From positions 3,100,001 to 3,164,000 of the forward strand of contig OX596340.1 of assembly GCA_951394405.1 (NCBI GenBank): a DNA stretch of 64,000 nucleotides, read 5' to 3'. The translations under genes were made by a program, and so were the position numbers. Below, piece after piece: positions 58,828-64,000 of the stretch. Under the pieces are notes generated by a model. The model searched no databases, was not told the origin of the DNA, and saw only the letters and a list, made by a program, of their open reading frames with translations. This DNA is from Coprinellus micaceus (Eukaryota > Basidiomycota > Agaricomycetes > Agaricales > Psathyrellaceae). Position 1 is the first letter of the stretch. Each line of letters begins with the position of its first letter.

Positions 58828-60632
58828 TCAAGCCTGATCCATGTCTTCCTCCCTGAGTCCTGCCCGACCTTCTACTGCCCGACCTCGGGGTCCTGTCAAA
58901 TACTTACGCTTCGGGGTTCCGACCGTGATCTTCCGCTGACGTGTCGTCCTAACGAGCGCGGCTTGTTTCATGGCCTTGAGTTCAGTGAGAAAACGGCGCC
59001 TGGTGAGAGACACATGAACCCCACCTTGGCAAATTCGTGATTCAGCAAGCTCAAGGTCCGCAGGCCATTTACTAGTTTGTACCGGATGGCAGGGTTGGAA
59101 TCGGTCCGGTAAGGGTAGAGGGTAAAGGTCGCGCAAATCTCTACGATGTCGCCTACAGCAAACTCTTGAGGGGCTTGCGTGTGATACCTAGCAGTGTCGT
59201 CAAGCGGCAAGTAACGTTCCAAGGACTGCATAACTCACTGTACTTTGCCCGCATCGTCGAAGCTCTTGATGCAGTACTCGACGATGTTCTGTTCGCCGTG
59301 AACGAGATCTGTTCCCCTGGAACGCTCCAGAACGCCTGTCGGGTCGACGGTGGGTTCGAACGGTACATGTGCCACCTCGGGTGCGTACTTACGCTCCTCG
59401 AAGTACCTCGTGTGGAAGTCCACAGCATATTGGCCGTCGAACACACCCAGTTCAGGGGCTTCTATGGTGTTGGGCCCAACAGAAGCGCCGAAGAAATCAA
59501 CAATGGAGTTGAGCTTGTTTTCATACTCGTCGAATGCGGTAGCGCCCCCTCCACACAACTTAACGTGCTGCCTCACTTTGCGTCGTTGCATGGCAGAGGC
59601 GTTCTCCCTGGCCGGGGTGAGTTAAGTCAGCCTCAGCGATACCGCAGGGTCCCCTCATATGGCAAGTGATTGAGCAACAACTCACAGAGTTCCTCGGAAC
59701 GGGGGCAAAGTCTTGGAACAGACGAGCCCAACCACCTTCACAACAAGCTCCTGATCGTGGCTGGCGCGAGAGACGATCTTGTATGCCCTGGAGTTTCGGA
59801 TTTGTGCTATTGCGAACTGACCGAGCTATTGTGTCCTTGAGTCAACAGTTGTGGTGATAAGAGCCTTAATACTCACATCTAACTGACTGAGAGGTACTTC
59901 GTCGTTCGTCTCCTGGGAAATCTTGGCAATATATGAGTTGAGACATAGAACTTTCGCCCGGGTCAGCACGCGTAGGGAGTTGCTCTTAATGCTTTTCGAC
60001 ATACCTGCTTCGTCGGCATTGAAGTCGGGCCACATGATACTCAGATGGTAGGATCTAAAGAGTTTGGTGACCCCCTTCACACCGCATCGCTATGCTTTGC
60101 GACGGCGCTCCATCGCAGACGATCGAGGTGGAGGGTAAGACTTGGGCCCGGCAATGTTGTCACTTGGAGCCGCCATGCGGTCATTTTCATAGGAATGAAT
60201 ACGGGTTGTCTGTTCTCCCCGTTGCGAGAGTAACAGCCGTTTGGAGTCGGGAGGAGAGAGTGAGCAGGGTCTCGACTGTGGCTTACAACATGAATGGATC
60301 GCGGTTGCTCTGAGGCAGAAATCGAATCTTGACCGCGCCCGGCGTAGCTGATGCCATCGCTGTTGATTCTTTGACGCATCCTAATTGGGGAGTGGGCGCT
60401 TGTCCACACCTTGTCTCTCCTCCTCGTCGGTCTTCACGCACCCCCCCGGTGTTGCTCCTCTTGCGCACGTTCGATCTCGCCAAGCGACCGCAGCATGGTC
60501 CAATTCAATATTGTCTTCATTCAGGGCCCGATCGGTTACCTCGAATTTTGTGCATTTTCGCCGTACCGCGTCGAACCATGCGGCCCCTTCCGAGTTGCTC
60601 AATTTTCCGGGTGAACGTGCAGCCCCGCCCAT
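58828..60632 (-). CDS. Unrecognised multi-exon protein (left half of divergent pair)
   Basis: Starts at 60632 with MGGAARSPGKLSNSEGAAWFDAV and ends at 58828. Clear coding blocks, in order, are 60632 to about 60442 (KCTKFEVTDRALNEDNIELDHA), about 60380-60290 (VKIRFLPQSNRDPF), about 59990-59850 (RAKVLCLNSYIAKISQE), about 59610-59240 (YENKLNSIVDFFGASVG, GEQNIVEYCIKSFDD), about 59220-59040 (FAVGDIVEICATFTLYP, RYKLVNGLRTLSLLN) and about 58980-58828 (Lys/Arg-rich end). Exact splice sites are not all resolved, notably between 60.44 and 59.99 kb. No domain is recognised. The style recalls an expanded family of agaricomycete hypothetical proteins, but that is memory and not proof. Confidence 0.55.
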
Positions 60633-60712
60633 AGCTTAAAGGTGCGACCTATTTGCAGTCCCCCTTCTCCCAAACGCCCACCTCCGTCACACACCCTTGT
60701 ACTTTCAAAACC
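60633..60712. promoter_or_regulatory. 80-bp bidirectional promoter region
   Basis: Only 80 bp separate the start codons of two divergently read genes. The sequence is pyrimidine-rich on the + strand (cccccttctcccaaacgccc). No TATA box is evident. Co-regulation of the two genes is inferred. Confidence 0.5.
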
Positions 60713-63700
60713 ATGTCGTACTCATCCCACCCCAACAAGAACACCGGAAAGCCGTCTGTCCCTTCGTTCGTTCTTCATTGTTGCGTCTGGGTGCATTGCT
60801 CACAAACTGCTTCTAGGTCTGAGGCCTCTCAGCCTTCGCCTTCGACCGCTAGTCGTGTCAAGCCCGGCCGTTCTTTCGCAGACGCCGCACGTGGGGGAGG
60901 CCCTCGCATGCGGACTGGAGGGCGCCCTCCCACCCACGCCCATGTGTCGAAGAAAGCAGAACAAGCTACGTGAGTACCCCCGCCTGACTCCGTTCGCCTG
61001 TGCTCATGCCGTCTGTCCACAGGTCTTCCAGCGCCAAGGGGGTTCATCCCTCCTCCGCCATGGAGGTCCAGTACGTGGCCTTCGGCCTCTCGTTGCATTA
61101 CTAGTCCTGATGGTTGACGTAGAGGTGATGTTCTGGATATATCCACTGGATCGGAAGACGAAACTATGTATGTTACTGCCGTTCTTGACGTGTGGGGTGT
61201 GCTGATCTTCGTTCACAAGCATCCTCGCGGATCGTCCCTTAGACCCAGGCGATTCTATGTATCGAGGACGTGCAGCCTCTCACTCTCGCATTACGACTAA
61301 TCGGGAGCCCCTTGACCGCAGCCCTGTCCAGACGCGGAAGTAAGAGACTTGATTACTTTGGTTCCAGTTTCGTTCCTGACATATGCTTTCAAGGGTTGCA
61401 AAGAAGAACACGAGGGTGGCGGTCAACCCCACGCTCTCCCCTGTTCCTCCTTTAGATTCGCCCGTTGAGATCAGCGAGTCGGCCGAGCGCCTTAGGTGCG
61501 TTTCGTGTTGTATGGGGTAGTGCCATGGCTGACGAATAACACAGTGCGTCTCGCCCCAAGCCCAGGCCCCGCCTTGTCAAGCGCAAAAAGCCCGCAGCTG
61601 TCCTGGATTCCAGCGACGATGACCGGGAGCATGGCCCTGCCTCCGCTACGCCGAAGAAGGCTCGCCTCTCTGACGACCGTGCCGACGAGTACGTCCTCCA
61701 TGTTCGTCTTTGCGCCTCGTACTACTGACGTTTGTCCCCATCAAAGTCTCCCAACCATGCAGGAGATATTCAGGCAAGTGGCGGCCGAGCTGAAGAGTGC
61801 GAAAGCTGCCAACTTGGCCACAACGACGGAGAACCCCTTCCTCGACGAGGAGGCGGAAGTAAGCGGCCACGAGGCATCTGATGACGAACGGGTGGACCCT
61901 CGAAAGGACGACTATGATTTCGAAGATCCCTTCATGTGAGAGTGTTCCTAGCGTCGCATGTTCGGCCCAATCCTGACGCCCATGGCCACTTCAAGCGATG
62001 ACTCTAACCTTCCCGATGTCTTTTCCGACCGTGAAGGTAATTGTTATCATTCTGGGCGTTTAACTGGCATGCTCATTATTACCAGACAAAGATATACGCG
62101 GTGCTCGCCGCCCTTCGAATGCGTCTTCATTCGCCATGGAGCTAGATGAAACCTATCCCGGTGTACAGTGCGTGTTCAATCCTTTCGATTGGTACATCGT
62201 TCTCATGGAGCTTCAGGGAGGACGATCCTGTCGAGACCGCGATGAATGAACGGGAGAGGCGGCGCTTGCAACATGACCAGGAGATGGATGCACTGTTTAG
62301 TGCGGCGGGTCGACACCGCGAGTTCCTCGTCAAAGCTTTGCAGTTGCTCCAGTCCAACGAGGCTCCCCAAGATGACCTAGACCTCGATGAAGACCGTCAA
62401 ATAGCGTACGTCGCGTTGTACTCGGCGCTTTTTGCTTATCTGACCGCTCTTCTTCTACAGCCTGGCGACCCGTGAAAGTCTTATGGAATTGCTGGGTGGT
62501 CTGTCCTCCAACGGAGCAAGGCCGGTCGATGGTACGTTACGCTCACCTACCGTCCGCGAGGCATGCATTCAAATGTTCACCCCCTTAAGATCCCGCCCCT
62601 CATCAGCCCCCTAACAACAAAGGGAAGGGGAAGGCGCCCGTGTCTGATAAACCGAACGATAGACAGGAGGATAGTGACGAGTACGTTTCTCTGGCATGGG
62701 GTTTGGGACTGCCAACTGATTTGCAACATCTCCCATTTGCGTCTAGTGGCTTCTCTGATTATGAACGCAGAGATCGTAAACGACTTCGGTACGTGGCATC
62801 TCAATCTTTCTGTGGACTCAGTTTAAGGCTTCATAGTGAGGCCATGGTTATTAGCAGGCGAGAGCAACAACAGGTCAAGGGAGAGTCCAGCTGCGGTGCC
62901 AGCGCTTCGAACCGACCCACCCCAAAACCCAATGTCAAACCGGAACCATCTCCTCAAACGCCTCCTACCCGACGTCGTCAGAAGCGCGGGATTGCGGATT
63001 TGATGGCAGCCGCCGGAGCGGAACCTGTCAGCCCACCAGCTCCCACCTCATCCCCTCCTTCGTCGTCCCCTTCGAATGGAGGTCTCATCGTGGAGAGTCG
63101 TCTGTTGGCCCCACCTCCCGTGAACGAAATATCGCTCGACATGTCGGACCGTATCATTCGTTTGACCGCTAAGAATAATCTCTATGCCCTTGCGTCAGTG
63201 CATCGATTTCTCATCTTCTATTTGCGTCCGGACCATCCTGACATTATATTCAGGCAAGCAATCTCTTTCAAGTCATGGAACGAAAACCTCCAGGGACCTG
63301 GTCACGTTCATTTCTGTGGGTGGGCCATTCAGTGCCCCGACATCGATGGAGAGTAAGTCCCTTTGGTGTCTATATACCCGCGCCCTTTTAAATTCGGGAC
63401 TAGGCAGGCACTCGCGTTCGTCGTTTTCGAGCGCAGTGGCGACTTCGGAAACCTCTCTCGGATGGACATATCGCAAGTCTACTGTCTTCGCCTCAGCCCT
63501 ACCACAACCCGTTACCACGCCGTCACCAAGGAGGGCCGACCATTCATCTTCCTCACCACTGGCTGGTTGGAAGCCTCTCAGATCACGAGGCCCAACCCTG
63601 TCGGCCTGAAGCAGAAGAGCATCAAGGTTATCACACATGAAGGCGAGCACCAGCGTATGTCTAGCGCCGCCTGTACGGTTTTTGGATTCGATTCTATGAA

Positions 63701-64000
63701 GACCCAGTACGCCAAGCACGCTGTGCAGTTTTCGACCAGGGCAGAGTTTACTCAACCTAACAATGGTTCGTCAGGCATTCACGTTCGTAGGCCGCTGCTA
63801 ACTTGCTCCCAGGAAACACGTCGTCCCCAGGTGGAAAGTCTGCACCAGCCGGCATGTTCACCGGGGCTCCATCGGGCAATTCCGCTCGCATCTCCGCGGA
63901 CACTTTTTCCTTACCCAACACGGCCGATGGTATGTACTTCATCGTGGTTCTGTTGTTGTTCGAGCTGACTCCGTGTAGTGCCTGTGTATGACGCCAGGGA
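60713..64000 (+). CDS. Unrecognised intron-rich nuclear-type protein (right half of divergent pair, 3' end outside window)
   Basis: Starts MSYSSHPNKNTGKPS at 60713. At least 18 exons can be chained in frame through short GT-AG introns, most in phase 2; examples are the coding blocks 61553-61689 (KPRPRLVKRKKPAAVLDSS), 61748-61936 (LPTMQEIFRQVAAELKSAK), 62220-62404 (ERERRRLQHDQEMDALFSAAG), 62857-63353 and 63404-63764. The first two thirds are low-complexity, rich in Ser, Pro, Lys, Arg and Asp/Glu, and suggest a nuclear protein. A folded part begins near MSDRIIRLTAKNNLYAL and continues with HVHFCGWAIQCPDIDGE, ALAFVVFERSGDFGNLS and FIFLTTGWLEASQI. I do not recognise this domain. The gene continues past 64000. 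It pairs with the gene at 58.8-60.6 kb. Confidence 0.6.

Overview
The window is eukaryotic nuclear DNA, almost certainly from an agaricomycete (mushroom-forming basidiomycete). Genes carry many short GT-AG introns of about 45-75 nt. There is a fungal SHO1-type osmosensor and a GUT2-type mitochondrial glycerol-3-phosphate dehydrogenase. NACHT NTPase genes and F-box-like genes occur in local expansions. No rRNA, credible tRNA, CRISPR or bacterial-style operon was seen. The species cannot be named from the sequence.

Positions 1-47.4 kb hold a NACHT array built around one conserved gene pair. Eight copies of one NACHT NTPase family are present (N1-N8). N1-N4 lie on the + strand (1-25.4 kb) and N5-N8 on the - strand (31.7-47.3 kb), so both arms point inward at a central SHO1/GUT2 pair (26.0-31.2 kb). 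N4, N5, N6, N7 and N8 can be spliced by eye into uninterrupted four-exon genes of 617, 601, 614, 625 and 625 aa. N1 is cut by the window edge. N2 has one in-frame stop codon. N3 is interrupted by a ~1.04-kb DNA element with an 8-9 bp target duplication and long imperfect terminal inverted repeats. Each NACHT protein has a short conserved N-terminal motif, a NACHT domain (Walker A GPAGSGKT, Walker B (L/V)DGLDEC), a helical C-terminal half and a separate last exon with four invariant cysteines.

Most NACHT copies are followed tail-to-tail by a decayed copy of SHO1, then by further shared relic blocks, including remains of an unrecognised gene X. The amplified unit was therefore larger than the NACHT gene and carried a SHO1 segment with it. 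Only the SHO1 at 26.0-27.9 kb is complete (four membrane segments plus a C-terminal SH3 domain). It sits head-to-head with GUT2 across 585 bp, which places an osmosensor and a glycerol-metabolism enzyme on one shared intergenic region.

Positions 50.2-58.4 kb hold a run of + strand genes: one small unknown gene and five F-box-like genes. Two of these (55.7 and 57.1 kb) are clear tandem paralogues, and three share a possible nucleotidyltransferase-like core. Positions 58.8-64 kb hold two unrecognised intron-rich genes transcribed divergently from start codons only 80 bp apart; the right one runs off the window.

The best candidates for undescribed biology are the NACHT family, with its N-terminal motif and Cys4 exon, and its inward-facing array, which carried SHO1 along and shows active birth and death by nonsense mutation, transposon insertion and local sequence exchange.
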